Of a DNA stretch of 64,000 nucleotides, positions 19,915 through 31,922 are shown piece by piece. How positions within the stretch are numbered: the first letter of the stretch is position 1; every line of letters starts with the position of its first letter. The position numbers and the translations under genes are program-made. The DNA is from Raffaelea ambrosiae (lineage: Eukaryota; Ascomycota; Sordariomycetes; Ophiostomatales; Ophiostomataceae): NCBI GenBank assembly GCA_002778195.1, contig PCDI01000002.1, positions 1,757,628 through 1,821,627 on the forward strand, in the 5' to 3' direction. The notes below the pieces were generated by a model. That model searched no databases. It saw nothing but the letters and a program-made list of their open reading frames with translations, and had not been told where the DNA came from.

Positions 19915-20891
19915 GGTTTCTCTTTTAAGCGAAATTGGTACCCCCTAGCGACTTGCTGAACTGTGCTGCATTGATGATCTATTGTTGTTCGTGAAGTCTC
20001 TCTCTCCCAAGAAACCTGGAAAGGGAAAGGATAAACCAGCAGGCAACTTTAGCACACCGCTGTGAGAACAGAGCAAAACCGTTACAAAATCTACGGACGG
20101 CTGTGCGGGTTGTCCCAGCAATTTATTTGGCCGCTCGATGGGCGCGGGCAGCTCATGCCCACCAGAGGCTGTTTGTGTTGTTCTGGCCAATCTTGTCAGC
20201 TCAGCTTTACGCGCATCCTTCTCTCCGAGGCTCAGACAGCTGATAGCTGAATGGGGAATAATACTGTAGTATAACTGGAAGGTGTGGAAACGCAAACACA
20301 AAGGATGCAGTAGACCATGCCAACGGCCAAGGTGGTAGGTATTAGATATATTGCGTTGATATCAGGCTGAAGTTGGTCTGTTGGCATAACACGGGGTGGC
20401 ACAGCGCGGCGCACCTGTCCGGGGGGGCCATTTGCTGACCACCCAAGGAGAGAATAGACTCCAAGACAGAATAGAAAGAACTAAGAAGGGTGAATGCGGA
20501 TGTCTGTAATTTTGAAAGCTGTGCCAATTATATCTCTGACCGTGATGCTTATGCAGTACGGCGTGATGGCACTATTCAGAGGGGCTTTGCTCGGGCCTCA
20601 ACATTACTAGGAGAGAACATTCAGGCCAATTCAAAAGAGCAAGGCAGAAAAAAGAAAAAGGCTCGTTGGGAGGACGAGGAGGATTCAATCCTTGTGAGAC
20701 AGACTGCAAATTCCCTGGTGAGCCAATTAACAGCAAGCCAGATCCTTCTGACCAGTATTTCTATTCACAATCTAATATCCTGTGCTTTCCCATGCAACAA
20801 ACAGAAAAAGAGACAAACAAAAAAAGAGAAAGATGAGGGGACAAAGGCAACCAAAAATGCAGTTCGCCTATCTTGGAACGCAATCTCTCCA
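19915..20891. other. Intergenic region
   Basis: The spacer is upstream of the protease start and downstream of the SH3 gene stop. It is moderately AT-rich with several short chance frames. No supported feature. Confidence 0.5.
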
Positions 20892-22051
20892 TTAAAAGAT
20901 CGAGTTCACCAGTTCGGCACCCGCCGCAAAACCAACACCCGTGACAAACGCGTTGCCCAGCTTGCCGCCAATCTTCTTGCCGCCCGACTTCAACGGGTCA
21001 CCGCTGCTGCTGCTGCCACCCTGGTCGGGGGGCGCCTGCTGCTGCTGCTGGGGCTGCATGCCTGGCGGTGGCCCTGACGGAGAAGCATACTGCTGCTGTC
21101 CGTAGGGCGGCTGGCCGCCATACGGTTGCGGCTGGCCGTAGGGTTGTCCGTACGGCTGACCATACTGCTGCTGCCCATACGGCTGGCCATATGGCTGCTG
21201 CTGCTGCTGCTGCTGTCCGTACGGCGGTGCACTCTTGGCGTCGACCGGCCGCGAAGGGCCGCCGAAGTAGCCCTGGTTGTCGTCGTAAGACGGGGGGTCG
21301 TTGTTGTTGTGGTTGTTGTTGACCGGCGCCGCACGCTGCGTCTCCTCGACCGTCGGCACACGGCCAGACTGCTCCAGCTGGGCCAGCGCGGCCTCCGGCT
21401 TGATGTACTGCCGCGGGAAGATGCCGACGGCGCCGGTGCGCACGTTGCGGCCCAGCCACCAGTCGTCGTTGACCTTGCTGTACACGGCCACGGCATCGTT
21501 GCGGTCAAAGGCCACGTCGCCGTCGTTGGGCGCATCGTAGCGGTACTTGGCCGTGGCATAGCCGACAGCGATGCGTCCCTCGCTGTCGGGCTGCTCGTTG
21601 CGGTCGTGGCTGTCGTTGTGGCGGTCCGACGGCGGGGCAGGCGGCGGGCGGTGGGCGTGGATGGAGGCTGTCGACGGCGTCGGCGTCGGCGCAGGCGTCG
21701 GCTCAGCAGCAGCGGGAGAGGCAGCATGCTGGCGGATCGGAAGGGCCACCGGGGGGTTACCAGACGCCTCAAGGGCGGCAGCGGCGGCGGCTACACCGAC
21801 AGCCTTTTGGCGGGCAGCCGGGGGGCCGTCACGAAGACTCCATTCTTGCGGGAGCATGTCGTGGATGTCGTTGAACTCATCGTCGGTGATGGCGCCCTTT
21901 TCGAGCAGATTTTCAAGTTCCTGGAGTGGTCAGTCTGGCTGGTCTCGGCAGCCTTTGGAAGTCAGCCTCGACTCACATTCTTGATGTTCCGAAGCGACCG
22001 GTTGACGTCGATCGCTTTCTGGCGCGTCTCGCTCGAAGCAGGAGGAGCCAT
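20892..22051 (-). CDS. SH3-domain actin/endocytosis protein (Lsb1/Pin3-like)
   Basis: Exons 22051-21977 and 21920-20892 give 367 aa; the 56-nt intron has GTGAGT and CTCCAG borders. The N-terminus has the Lsb1/Pin3-type helix: RSLRNIKN, then ELENLLEKGAITDDEFNDIH and LPQEW. A single SH3 domain follows at about residues 142-200 (ALYDY-like AKYRYDAPNDGDVAF, then NDDWWLGRN and GIFPRQYIKP). The C-terminal part is a low-complexity run of PYGQ repeats with poly-Gln, and ends in a Gly-rich helix (KKIGGKLGNAFVTGVGFAAG). Yeast Lsb1/Pin3 bind Las17/WASP through SH3, affect actin patch assembly, and their Gln-rich tails can be prion-like. The same architecture is seen here. Function is inferred from the family. 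Confidence 0.88.
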
Positions 22052-23200
22052 GGTTGTTCCTAGGTTGCGGTGACGGTAGAAGCTGGAGAAAAAAGGTTGT
22101 GGGTGAGGAAAGACGGGAAGAACTGGACCGGCCAGGTTGTGATGGAAGGGTGGATGTCGTCAGTGGGCAGTTTGGTGGGACAAAAGTACGAGCGAGGCGT
22201 GGCTTCGGCGTTTAGTGCTAGCCCGACCGATGCGTGGCTATGGCAGTGGCCCCTGGCTCTGGTCAGGTGCCCGGTGGCTTGGCAGATCCACGTGATGTTC
22301 GCAAGACTGAGATCGCATGAGATCTTTGGGCAGTCAGCAGAAGCAAGCCTACGACCACCCCGGACTGCAGCGCGATTCTAAACAAGGTTGAGCAAATGCG
22401 TTGCCCATGAAAATGCACACTTCCTCTCTATGGCAATGGCCTCTTCCCCTTGCTCACACAATGATGCTCTGGGCAGGGAGCACTAGCTTGCGCATGTGGA
22501 GGCCCTGACCCGGCAGGATCTGGGTGTGCCGAGAGCCTACAGGGTCTAAATTAGTGAGAGCGGCCTGATCAGCAGCACGCTAGAAAAGAAGGCTGGGCGA
22601 GGAAGGACTGGAAGTTGTTCCTGCTCTCTTCCAGCTGCTGCTTCTGAAGTGGAAAGCCGATTCCTTGTAATAACTAGATGAAGCACACGTGCGCGGGATG
22701 GACGCTGAAGGCTAAGGACGCTGTTGTCCCGGGCAGGAAGGTGCGAGCCGCAGCCTCCTGTGCTTTCCCCTTTGGGTTGTTGAGCACTGCAGCACCCCCA
22801 AAATACTACGTACACTAGCGACAAAGGCAGGGGACAATGACAAAGGCTAGCCCCGCTATTTTCGGCTGGTTGCTGACCGTCCCTGTTATTCTCGTAACAC
22901 TCCTGTAAACAGCCACTCATGATTACTTCACCAGCCGATCCCTCCCTCGTCTTCCCAACGTCCTCCCCCCCTCGCCGACCGCACCGCCCTACGCCGAACG
23001 TAGTGCCGATCTCGACAGGGTCTTTTGTCCATTTGCAAAAAACAACAACGCAGATCTACTTTGTTATCCGCTTTATTCATCGTCCCGTCGTTGTTTCTCG
23101 TGGGTAAATAGCCTCGCTAAATCGAACACCCCGTGGAAAGACAACAGCAAACGATCGACGCCCTTGCTGGGGCAAGCAAGCACCGGCATAAGCCTTCGAC
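22052..23200. other. Divergent intergenic region
   Basis: About 1.15 kb between the divergent SH3 and EAF genes, probably holding both promoters. No gene, RNA or repeat could be supported. Confidence 0.5.
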
Positions 23201-25282
23201 ATGGCGACCTCATCGATGGCACTCTCGCGTGCCGGGCTGATCGACCCGACGAAGCCTGGCACGTACCCCGTCATCCTCGGCGAAGACATCCGCAACAGCG
23301 GTGATTCAGGGAAGCAGACAGTCACCGGTATACGATGTGAGCTACCTGCTGGTCCTCGTTTGCCCGTGGAAAGGGGGTGCGAAACGCGAACGCAGGGGGC
23401 AAAGCGACTGACAAACACAGACAATTTCAAGCCGAGACACCTCGTCGACAAGTCCACCCAGCGCTCCTCCACCCTCACAGCCAACGGCGATGGCCAATTC
23501 GACGTCACTTTCCGCGATAAGAGCGGTGGACGCTACGTCTACGCCGGGACGCGATCCTCCAAGGGCAGCAAGTACGCCCTTGTGTTCGACTCGAAGCGGC
23601 GCCTCTTCATCCTCCATCGCCTTGACTCGCTCTTCATTATGAACATGGTCGACACTCCGACGAACCACGACGAAGAAGCCCTCAAGAAGAAACACCCACA
23701 CATCGACATCGCCACGAGACGGCCACGTCCTCCACGAGGTGCCGTGCCACTGATGCGGCGGCCACCGAAGAAGAGCGCCGGACCTTTACGCCCCATGCCC
23801 AAACCACTCGCCCGGCCAGCGCCGAGATCGGCGGCCGTGCTACGCAACCCGAGCGACATCAGCAAGCGGAAAGACAAGAAGGCCCCCCTTTCCGTGTCAC
23901 AGAAAGACCCCGAACGGGAGACCAAAGTGGCCAAGGAGGTGCGCGAAAAACGAGAAGCAATCATCACAAAAGAGGCACGCGACAACCGAGACGCGCGAGA
24001 CAAGGCCGGGCGGGATTCGCTGGGAGGGAAGACGGTGTCTTCGTCTTCTGGTTTGTCGAAAGAGGTTGACGCAAAGAGCTCAAAGCCGAAATCGCTCGCT
24101 TCCACCAATTCCAGTGCGAAAGCCGACCGCGACCGGCCAGCAGCATCCCGGGACTCCAAGGACGGGTCCCCTCAGAAAAGCAAACCGGCAGCTGTAGGGG
24201 GGGCGAAGGCCAAGGAGGCCAGCAAACCAAAGGCCGGTAGCGATCGAGACCGACCCAGAGATGACTCCCGGCCTGCGCGGCCACGAGACAAGGACGACGA
24301 GCCGCTTGCGAGCAGACCCAAGACGAAAGCGGACGCCAAATCAAAAGATGCCAAGGCATTGCCTGCTTCTAAGGAGGCTGGGTCGAAGAGCAAAGAACCC
24401 AAGGCAGTTGATGGCAAAGCGAGGGATAAGAGCAGCGACAAAGGCGCGGATGCCAAGCCACGCGACCGACTACCAGAAAAGCCCAGCCCGACGAAGAACG
24501 CAGAGGCACGGCAAAAGAAAGACTTGCCAACCAAGGACACCGTAAAGGCGAGCAAGGCCAGCAAGGCGAGAGACAATGCGGCCAAATCAAGCAGAGCCAG
24601 TGATGTGGGTAGCACAACCGGCAAAGCTGGCGGCAAGGCGAAGCAGCCGACAAAGAAAATGGCACCACCGCCGTTGCCGATGCCGGAAGCGCCAGCACAG
24701 AAACCCAAGAAAAAGCGCGACAGCTACGAGGACGACGAAGATGATGACGACGACGCCGGTGACATTGGCCTGGTGATAGAGTATCCCGAGGGGCCTGTCT
24801 CCAAGTCGTCGTCCAGTACCGCTGGGCGTGCAGGCGGCACAGGCTCGTCGCCGGTACAGCTCCACATGAGGACGTTTGACGAGTTTAAGCGGTCGAATTC
24901 GTTTGGCGAAGAGTTGGACGTAGCGGGTTCGGATGACGATTTGGATGGGTATTGGGACCCGAGCAAGGATGACGATGCCCCCGCGGTTGCTGCTGCCCCT
25001 GCTCCTTCGAAAGCTCCATCATCGGCCAGACCTGCCAGTACACCAGCGGCGGCGCCGGCTCCAGCCAAGCCATGGGATTCTGCGGCAAGTGCTGCCCCGG
25101 TCGCAGCGCCTGCCTCTGCTGCGCCAGCAGCCGAGGAAGAGGAGGAGGTTGACGAGCTCGAAGAAATGCTCATGGCAGAGCTCAAGGAAGACGAGGAGCG
25201 GAGGCGGCAAGCAGAGCTGGATGCCGAACTGGAAAGGGAGTTGATGGCCGAATCGGAGAGCGAGATCAGCGAGGAGGAGTAG
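23201..25282 (+). CDS. Elongation factor EAF (ELL-associated factor)
   Basis: Exons 23201-23336 and 23421-25282 give 665 aa. Splicing joins GIR to YNFKPRHL. The 84-nt intron (GTGAGC, GACTGAC branch, ACACAG) has no in-phase stop, so the unspliced frame also stays open. Residues 10-130 match the EAF N-terminal domain: GTYPVILGEDI, RSSTLTANGDGQFDVTFRDK, RYVYAGTRSSKGSKYALVFD and RLFILHRLDSLFIMN. EAF proteins bind ELL and stimulate RNA polymerase II elongation in the nucleus. The centre is a long Lys/Asp/Ser-rich disordered region. Near the end come KKKRDSYEDDEDDDDD, a FDEF motif and an acidic tail ending SESEISEEE, resembling the acidic activation region of EAFs. Confidence 0.9.
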   Translation: MATSSMALSRAGLIDPTKPGTYPVILGEDIRNSGDSGKQTVTGIRCELPAGPRLPVERGCETRTQGAKRLTNTDNFKPRHLVDKSTQRSSTLTANGDGQFDVTFRDKSGGRYVYAGTRSSKGSKYALVFDSKRRLFILHRLDSLFIMNMVDTPTNHDEEALKKKHPHIDIATRRPRPPRGAVPLMRRPPKKSAGPLRPMPKPLARPAPRSAAVLRNPSDISKRKDKKAPLSVSQKDPERETKVAKEVREKREAIITKEARDNRDARDKAGRDSLGGKTVSSSSGLSKEVDAKSSKPKSLASTNSSAKADRDRPAASRDSKDGSPQKSKPAAVGGAKAKEASKPKAGSDRDRPRDDSRPARPRDKDDEPLASRPKTKADAKSKDAKALPASKEAGSKSKEPKAVDGKARDKSSDKGADAKPRDRLPEKPSPTKNAEARQKKDLPTKDTVKASKASKARDNAAKSSRASDVGSTTGKAGGKAKQPTKKMAPPPLPMPEAPAQKPKKKRDSYEDDEDDDDDAGDIGLVIEYPEGPVSKSSSSTAGRAGGTGSSPVQLHMRTFDEFKRSNSFGEELDVAGSDDDLDGYWDPSKDDDAPAVAAAPAPSKAPSSARPASTPAAAPAPAKPWDSAASAAPVAAPASAAPAAEEEEEVDELEEMLMAELKEDEERRRQAELDAELERELMAESESEISEEE

Positions 25283-28200
25283 AACGGGGGCTGTTGGGTG
25301 TGGAATGCACTGCCTTTTTTTTTTTTGCTTTTTTCTCTTGTTTTGTCCAAAACAAAAGTTACGGAAGGCCAAATTTCCTAAAAAGAGTAACAGAAACAAG
25401 GTGACAATCCCGTGGGGTTGATCCATTTAGACGAGATTTACGACAGCGAACTGGTACCCAGCCCACCAATATTAAAATAAGGCGTTGCTATTTTTTCAAT
25501 CTTTCTACACTGTTTATGTTTGTTTCCATGTCTGTTTATGCTTGCCTTATACGAGAGGAACACACGGCCAATAACAGCACATTTATCGGTTCCGGGAGAC
25601 TCAAAGGGTGATTAGTTAACCAATGGGCGAAATGCGTTCTACAAGGCATGAAAGTCATACTAACCAACAGAATCACAACCCCAAACAACATCCAACTGTG
25701 CATGCTTTCGATCTTTACGCCGACTGAACCTCCACCGGTTCAAGCTCAAGTTCAGTAAGATAGCATCTGTTGCCCAACAGCATACACAGACGACAGGGTT
25801 GAAAAGGGTTTTTTTTTCTTTTGTCATTTCCTGGGACCGACGTCGAACTTGAACAATGAAGTGAGCGTTTCCACAAGCCAGCAAGCCAGCCCAACAAGAG
25901 GATTCAACAACAACAACAACACTGGTGCTTCAAGACAGGTGATGAACATGCCAGGGGGGCCTTTCTTCTACTGGATATCGGAGATGCTAGAATAATTGTC
26001 TGTTGGATCTTCTGTCAAGTCAATTCGAGGCGGCCTGACTCAGTTGCCACAGCCGGTATCAGCCATATGAGGTGCTGTCTAGAATTTGGGGCGACGGTTC
26101 GGAACCGCTATTCGAGATGGTTGTCTTCAATAGACGGCCACCTCACACGACGCCACAGTTGGTACATACATGCCTTAGTCCGCACTCGATCTTGTGTTCC
26201 CTGCCGCGATGTCCACGCTTCGATGGCAAGGCTCAACCAAACACAGCCTGAGCATAAAAGACATCGCCGCACCGCCTAGACGTGTTTGCAAGCTGTGGCG
26301 GCAACCATGGTGGTTTCGTCCATGGAGTATAGCTGAGACTGCCCTGAACGCAGACATTTACGGGCGGGACAGCTAAGAGGCAGATAAGTCTGGGCCTCGG
26401 CATGTCCGCAACCCGGTTCGATGGTTCGCAAATGCCTACAACAGCTTTAATCACGGTAGGTCAGAGTTCGAGATGGACAACCGGGGTTCACAAGAAGGAG
26501 GTGACGAAAGCAGCAACATTCTCATAGACGCTGTGGCGCATGCCCGTCTTCCTGGACCGGGCATGAGCAACTTCCCCTTGCAAATACCAGACTCAGTCGT
26601 CGACCCGGAGACACTACTGAGCGTTGGCCGGAGCTCGTCTATGACTCCTAGAAGCCCTTGCTTTCATGGCAAATTTAATTCTCCGGAAACCATTGCCGCA
26701 GGATAGGGTGACTTCACAAGGAGCACGGTGTAAGCTCAAGATGCATGCGCTGGGGTGCGCTTCTTGCCACAGACCACGGTGGGATTACGCCGTGTCCAGC
26801 CTATGCCTAGATGGGCGACAATATCGTGCTCTTCTCAGACACAGAGATATCAAGACACGCACCTGGGCGACGGGTGTTCCTTGCACGACTGGAGGGCATA
26901 ATATGGGACAGAATGGCGGGCAGAAGCTTTGGCAGCTAAAAGGAAACGGCCACTGCGGAGTTTGTTGCAGTATCCGTAGTTTGCCGGTGTTGCTTGCCAT
27001 CACTGGAATCCGTGCCAGCCCAATTGGTTCGTGGACATATCTTTCTGCCTGTGATCATCAAAAAGCCTATCAGCTTAGGAATCAAATCAGTAATATGGAG
27101 ACACCAAACGGTGATGACGTCGGCCGAAATTTGGGTAATACTATGGTAAGATCCATTCTGCAAGCGGCAATATCTGAGCAGCCCCCCGCTTTTTCTCTCT
27201 TGCTCCGTCATGTCTTCCCTGCTGGGGCGTAAGTCCCGCCAATCGTTCCTTCCCGCGCTATGGCGAAATGCTACTATTATGTACATTTCGAGAACGTCTG
27301 GGACGGCCGGACATACTACTGTGTATGTACTCGTACAGAGTACTGGCTGCACCGACGGAGTACACTGTGCTATTGGGCAGGGATGGATCGCTCCTGCCCT
27401 GATTGGCGTCTGGTGAGACATGGACAGACAATGTCACGATGATTGCATGCGTTTCTGCAGCCATGCAACCACCGTCGCTCCAGGACACTTCTTTCCCCCT
27501 CACCAGCCCCGCTTCGTCGAGTGCCCGTATACACGGTACGGTAATATACATAGTATACATCGTCCCTATCTTGCTTCTCCGCCGTCTCGGTCTGACGCCT
27601 CTGGGCGCCAGGGCTTGTCTTAGCGCCGGATTCGGTCGTGGGTCTCGAATGAGCCCCAAAGCCACTGAAGAAGACAACGAGACGAAGGATACGCCGGCGC
27701 GCGCACGCACGCACACACACACACGCACCAGGGCCAGGAACAAAAGGGATAGTGACCAACAAGCATGGGTAGGTAGGCGGCATCACGAGACGCAAGAGGA
27801 CCAAGAGACGCACGTCAAGCACAGGCAGCATCACCAGCTTCGCAGAATCCCCGAGAAAGCCGATGGGATTCGCGGGTTTTGAGGACTTTAACCCCAATCT
27901 CCAAAAAAAAAAAAAGTCCGCGTCTGTCTGGGTTGAGGGAAAGTCGTCGCTTGTCTCTGGACCGGTCGCATTGGAAGGGGACTTTCGGGCTTTGGCCCCC
28001 CTTTCCTCCCCAATTGGTCTCCTCCCATTTCCTCGCTAGCTTCGACCGTTAGCTGTGCCGTCATTCGTCAGCCGCATTGGATTGGGCATCCAATCCCCCA
28101 GGTCTAGTCTGCCTCGCCCGTGCTGTCTCCCTGGTCGCCTCCTCCAGAAAACAGCGACGCCTGCTGTTTATTCAATTCCTCCGGCTCGTCCGGAAACGAC

Positions 28201-29128
28201 CCAGAAAGAACCCACTGAAACCATTAGACCACTGAGCTAACTCCATACCAGCCAGGCCCAGCGCCATTTGCCAACTGCCAGCAGGGACCACCACAGCGCA
28301 CATAATAGCAAGATACACAGCCAAAACGGTCGACCACCCTGCCTGCCACGTTTCCCACGACGCCCTCTTGGCCCATATCGCAACCAGCAACCCAGCAAGC
28401 CACGCACAGACGACCCGTCACTGGGACGCTAGCTGGCTTTAGCCGCATTTCCACGTCTCCTCGGGTTCGCTGGGCCTTTCGTCAGATCTCTCTCTCTGCC
28501 CCCCCCCGTCGTCTTGTCTCGCCTCCTCACTCCTCCTCCTCTGGTCTGGCCACCGTCGCTCCAACCGCAGCGCCAACCAACCCTCCCTCGGGCAAGTCTC
28601 GTTGTCTCTGGGGCCCTCTTCGCTCTTCCCCCGTTGTCTCCGTGCTCTCGTCCGCGGCTGCTTCCTCGGTCAGGTCAAGCTTTTTCTCGCCATCTGTGAA
28701 CGCCGTTTTCTTATCCCCCTTTTGGCAAAGGCCTCGTCCGATCCGTTCGAACCGTCCGTCGCTGCAATATCCTCCCACCCCCATTCCATACCACCCCCAT
28801 CTGGTGTGTGTGGGCTCTCTCTCTCTCTCGCTGTCTCTGGCCTCGCCTTCGCTCTCACTCCATCTGCCACCAGCTGGCCGCCAGTCTGCAACCAAAAGGT
28901 CTCAAAACTCGCCCTTCCTAGCAGGGGGGGGTGTGCACGCGCGTGCTGGCTGCGCGGCTTTGCGGCTTTGTTCTTCGTGTTGCGCCCGTCTTGCTTCCAT
29001 GATCAGCGCTTCCTCTATCCGCCTACCGTTTTGCGCTTTGCGACCCAGTGCCGCGGATCCAGACCGCAGAGCTTAAAGGGAACCACATCTGCTGCCCTTC
29101 CCGGACACATTTTCCCCCTTCCCTCACC
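25283..29128. other. Long intergenic region (3.8 kb)
   Basis: No intact gene is supported. It contains a weak open stretch at 26401-26706 (listed separately), a CA/GC microsatellite at about 27695-27730, an A-run at 27901-27913 and, from about 28440, a C/T-rich leader before the NT-C2 gene. Frames at 28602-29270 are by-products of the pyrimidine bias. Confidence 0.5.
26401..26706 (+). other. Weak open stretch, possible gene relic
   Basis: One frame reads NPVRWFANAYNSFNHGRSEF, continues through the ATG at 26473 (DESSNILIDAVAHARLPGPG, then PDSVVDPETLLSVGRSS), and stops at TAG 26704-26706. Composition is protein-like, unlike neighbouring chance frames, but no family is recognised and the flanking sequence has stops in all frames. 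It could be a decayed exon or chance. Confidence 0.2.
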
Positions 29129-31922
29129 ATGTCCTCACTCAGTAAGCTCTACTTCCTCATCGTGTGATACGCAATCTCCCTCTTCTTCTATGCTCTTCTC
29201 TCTCTACGTTTCTGTTTCATTTCGTTTCTCCCCCATTGTCACCCCATCATTTCCGATTCCATTACCCTAACACCACTTTGCCGCTCCTTGCCTCTCGCTC
29301 TCTCTCTCTCTCTCGCTCTCTCTCGCGCGCGTTGTCGCAACCCGTCTGTGCTGCCCGCCCACGCCATTCCCATACACGTCTCCCTGGCCAATTGACGCCC
29401 TGGCGACACACGGACAACCCAGGCTGTCTATGGGACCAGAAAGGGAGGGTGGGCAAAGCGAGGTGCCGCGGGAACCGGTCTCCGTTGTCCTGTCGGGTGC
29501 TCTGCTTGAGCCTTGAGGAGACCGTTTGTTTGCTGTCCATAAAGAGAAGAAAAAGACGAGAACAAAGAGCGCCTTGACGGGACGCCCTTTGATAGTCCCG
29601 CTTGCGCACAACCGAATACACACGCCTACACATTTCCACATCCACAATGGCTCCCCCTTTCAAAATGCCTACGAGTGGCAAGGCCATCACTGACCTTACC
29701 GTTCTCCCAACAGTTAGCAAGCAACGAAAGGTAAGACCTGATATCTCGACCATGGCCCGGTGGCCTGGATAGGCTGCTCTGAATAGCCCGCCGATAGCAG
29801 AAAAGGCATGTGAAACTAACGCTTATCTTTTCTTTTTGTTCCTTCTTCCTATCTCTAGCCCAGGTTCGAGTTACATCTGAAGGTCAGTGAACGTTCGCGC
29901 TGTCCTCCCTGCGCATTTCCGATAGCGATTGGCGCACATGGTGTCTAACTGGGCCAGATCTACGACCTCAACAATGTACCACTCGTCTCGGGCACCTCGT
30001 CTGTCAAATGGCACCTGCCCTACAGCATCCACGGCGAGCACCGCGGTCGGACCCCGAAGCGGCCCATTACCAACCACCGCGTCGACTACCACTACTCCAA
30101 GATCGTGCCTCTGCGCCTCGTCATCGACAAGGCGAACAATCTGTCCGAATACCCAATAGAGTTTGAGATTACACAGGAGTTTGAGAACAGCCTTGGCCGC
30201 GAAGAAAAGGTTGTCCTGGGCAAGATCAGTCTCAACCTCGCCGAGTATGTGATCGAAAGCGAAGCCATCATCCGCGACGTGCGGCCCGGCACAGCCGACT
30301 CCCGCGACAGCATCGGCACGTTCGATACACCTCGTGGCGGTGGATTCGGAGGGGGTATGGCGGCTTGGCACGGCCGGAAGCGTAGCTCGCTCAGCGCCAA
30401 GGCCAACCCGACCGTTCTTGCCAGCAGTCCTGCGTCGGTCGGCAGCGCTGGCGAAGCCTCCATGCTGTCCTTTACCACAAACAACTCGGGGAAACCGCCG
30501 TCGACGGCTGGGTCGTCTACGGGTTCCACGGGGCCCACCTCGGTGCCTGTGGAGGACGGCGTGATCCGGCGCTACCTGATGCAGGAGAGCAAGATCAACA
30601 GCACGCTCAAGATCAGCATCCTCATGGTCCAGATCGACGGCGAGCGCAACTACGCAGCACCAGCCCTCAAGTCTGCGGCCGTCTTCGGCGGCATTGCCGG
30701 CATCATGGCAACCGGCGATATTGCCAGTGCCAGCTCGACGCACCTCGACGATTACGACGACGGCTACGGCTACGGGAAAGGAAAGGGCAGCAGCTATCCG
30801 CTGTTCTCCACGCTTGGTGGCAACGTGCGCGAAACGTCCGACGTCCAGGACGTCTACAGACGGGCCCTGGCCGCGTCGTGGGCTTGCCAGCCGGGCGAGC
30901 TTCCCGCGGATGAGTGCATCGAGGACATCTTCAACGGTGGTGACGGCTTCAAGTCTGGTGGCGGCGCATCGTCGATGACAACAACAGCAGCTGCTGGCAG
31001 CAAACCACGCTCACTTGCGGCTGGTACATCTCTCGGGTCCGTGCGGGAAGGTGCGGGCTGGAACACTGCCTCGCCAACAGGGCTCAGCGCCAACGACGGA
31101 GAAGGCGAAGGAGACGAAGCCGATGCCTCTGGCAGCGCATCGTCGGGCAAGCGATCGGCCCGCCTGCTCCCCAAGATGCACCCGATCCGGCGTAAGACGC
31201 TGCCGGCGCATCTGAACATGGGATCGTCGTCGCGCAAAGCAAGCGGAGAAACTGGTCGCAGCGTCGTGTTTGAAAGCGGGGCTGGTAACAACTCCAGCGG
31301 AGACGACGGCAGCAGTAGCATCAGCGGGAGTGCCAGCGGTAGCGGCAGCGTCAGGAGTGGTAGTCGCAGCGGGAGCACCAACAACAACAACAATAACAAC
31401 AACAGCAACAACAACAACAACAACGACAACAATAATGACGTCGTCGACAAGATGGCAACTCTGCGTCTGCGTGATATCCGCCGACTTCGCATGCTGCCCG
31501 CCGCGTCGGCGTCAGAACTGGAAGATCTGCGGCAACAACACCAGCGTGAGGATAGTGTGCTCAGCGACCGCACGGTCACTGGCCCCGAAGACGCAGACGT
31601 GCCAGCCATGCCAGCCAGGAGCAGCCGAAGCAGCCCTGTCCCGCAGATCAGCTCTTTCCTGCACCGAGACACCAGCTATGGAAGCAGTATAGGGATGGCG
31701 ACAACGGCATCATCGTCGTCAAGGAGGCCAAGCGGGGATCGGACGCCATCTGGTGAGATGCCGGGCAGTGGCCATCGGAGCAGCGGGCCAGAAAGCACGA
31801 CGGGTCGCAGACACGGCGGTGGACGCGACGAGCGCCGGCGACGAAAGCGCGAGGTGGACGAGTACGAGGTCCGAGATGACTTTGTGGCGTGGCGGGTGCG
31901 CGATCCGGTGACGGCGACATAG
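29129..31922 (+). CDS. NT-C2 domain (EEIG1/EHBP1-type) protein
   Basis: Preferred model: exons 29129-29141, 29714-29730, 29859-29882 and 29958-31922, 672 aa, beginning MSSLISKQRKPRFELHLKIY. The first intron (572 nt) has a GTAAGC donor and a CTGAC...CCAACAG acceptor. An alternative uses ATG 29647 and the same later exons (690 aa). The NT-C2 domain is clear: PRFELHLKIYDLNNVPLVSG, SSVKWHLP, then VVLGKISLNLAEYV. It resumes after a Ser/Gly insert as RRYLMQESKINSTLKISIL and VFGGIAGIM (to about residue 270). In animals this N-terminal C2 module links membranes, Rab proteins and actin; the fungal role is unknown. The rest is disordered with a long Asn tract (31379-31440) and Ser/Gly runs, ending in a basic RRRRKREVDEYE segment. 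Confidence 0.85.

Noticed and set aside
29129..29167. Short upstream ORF (12 codons) before the NT-C2 gene
   Set aside because: Its ATG is better explained as the true start of the gene, because a GTAAGC donor follows after 13 nt and splices in frame to the C2 domain.
28602..29270. Plus-strand Ser/Leu/Pro-rich frames
   Set aside because: They follow from the C/T bias of the leader of the NT-C2 gene. A real 13-nt exon starts inside this region in another frame.
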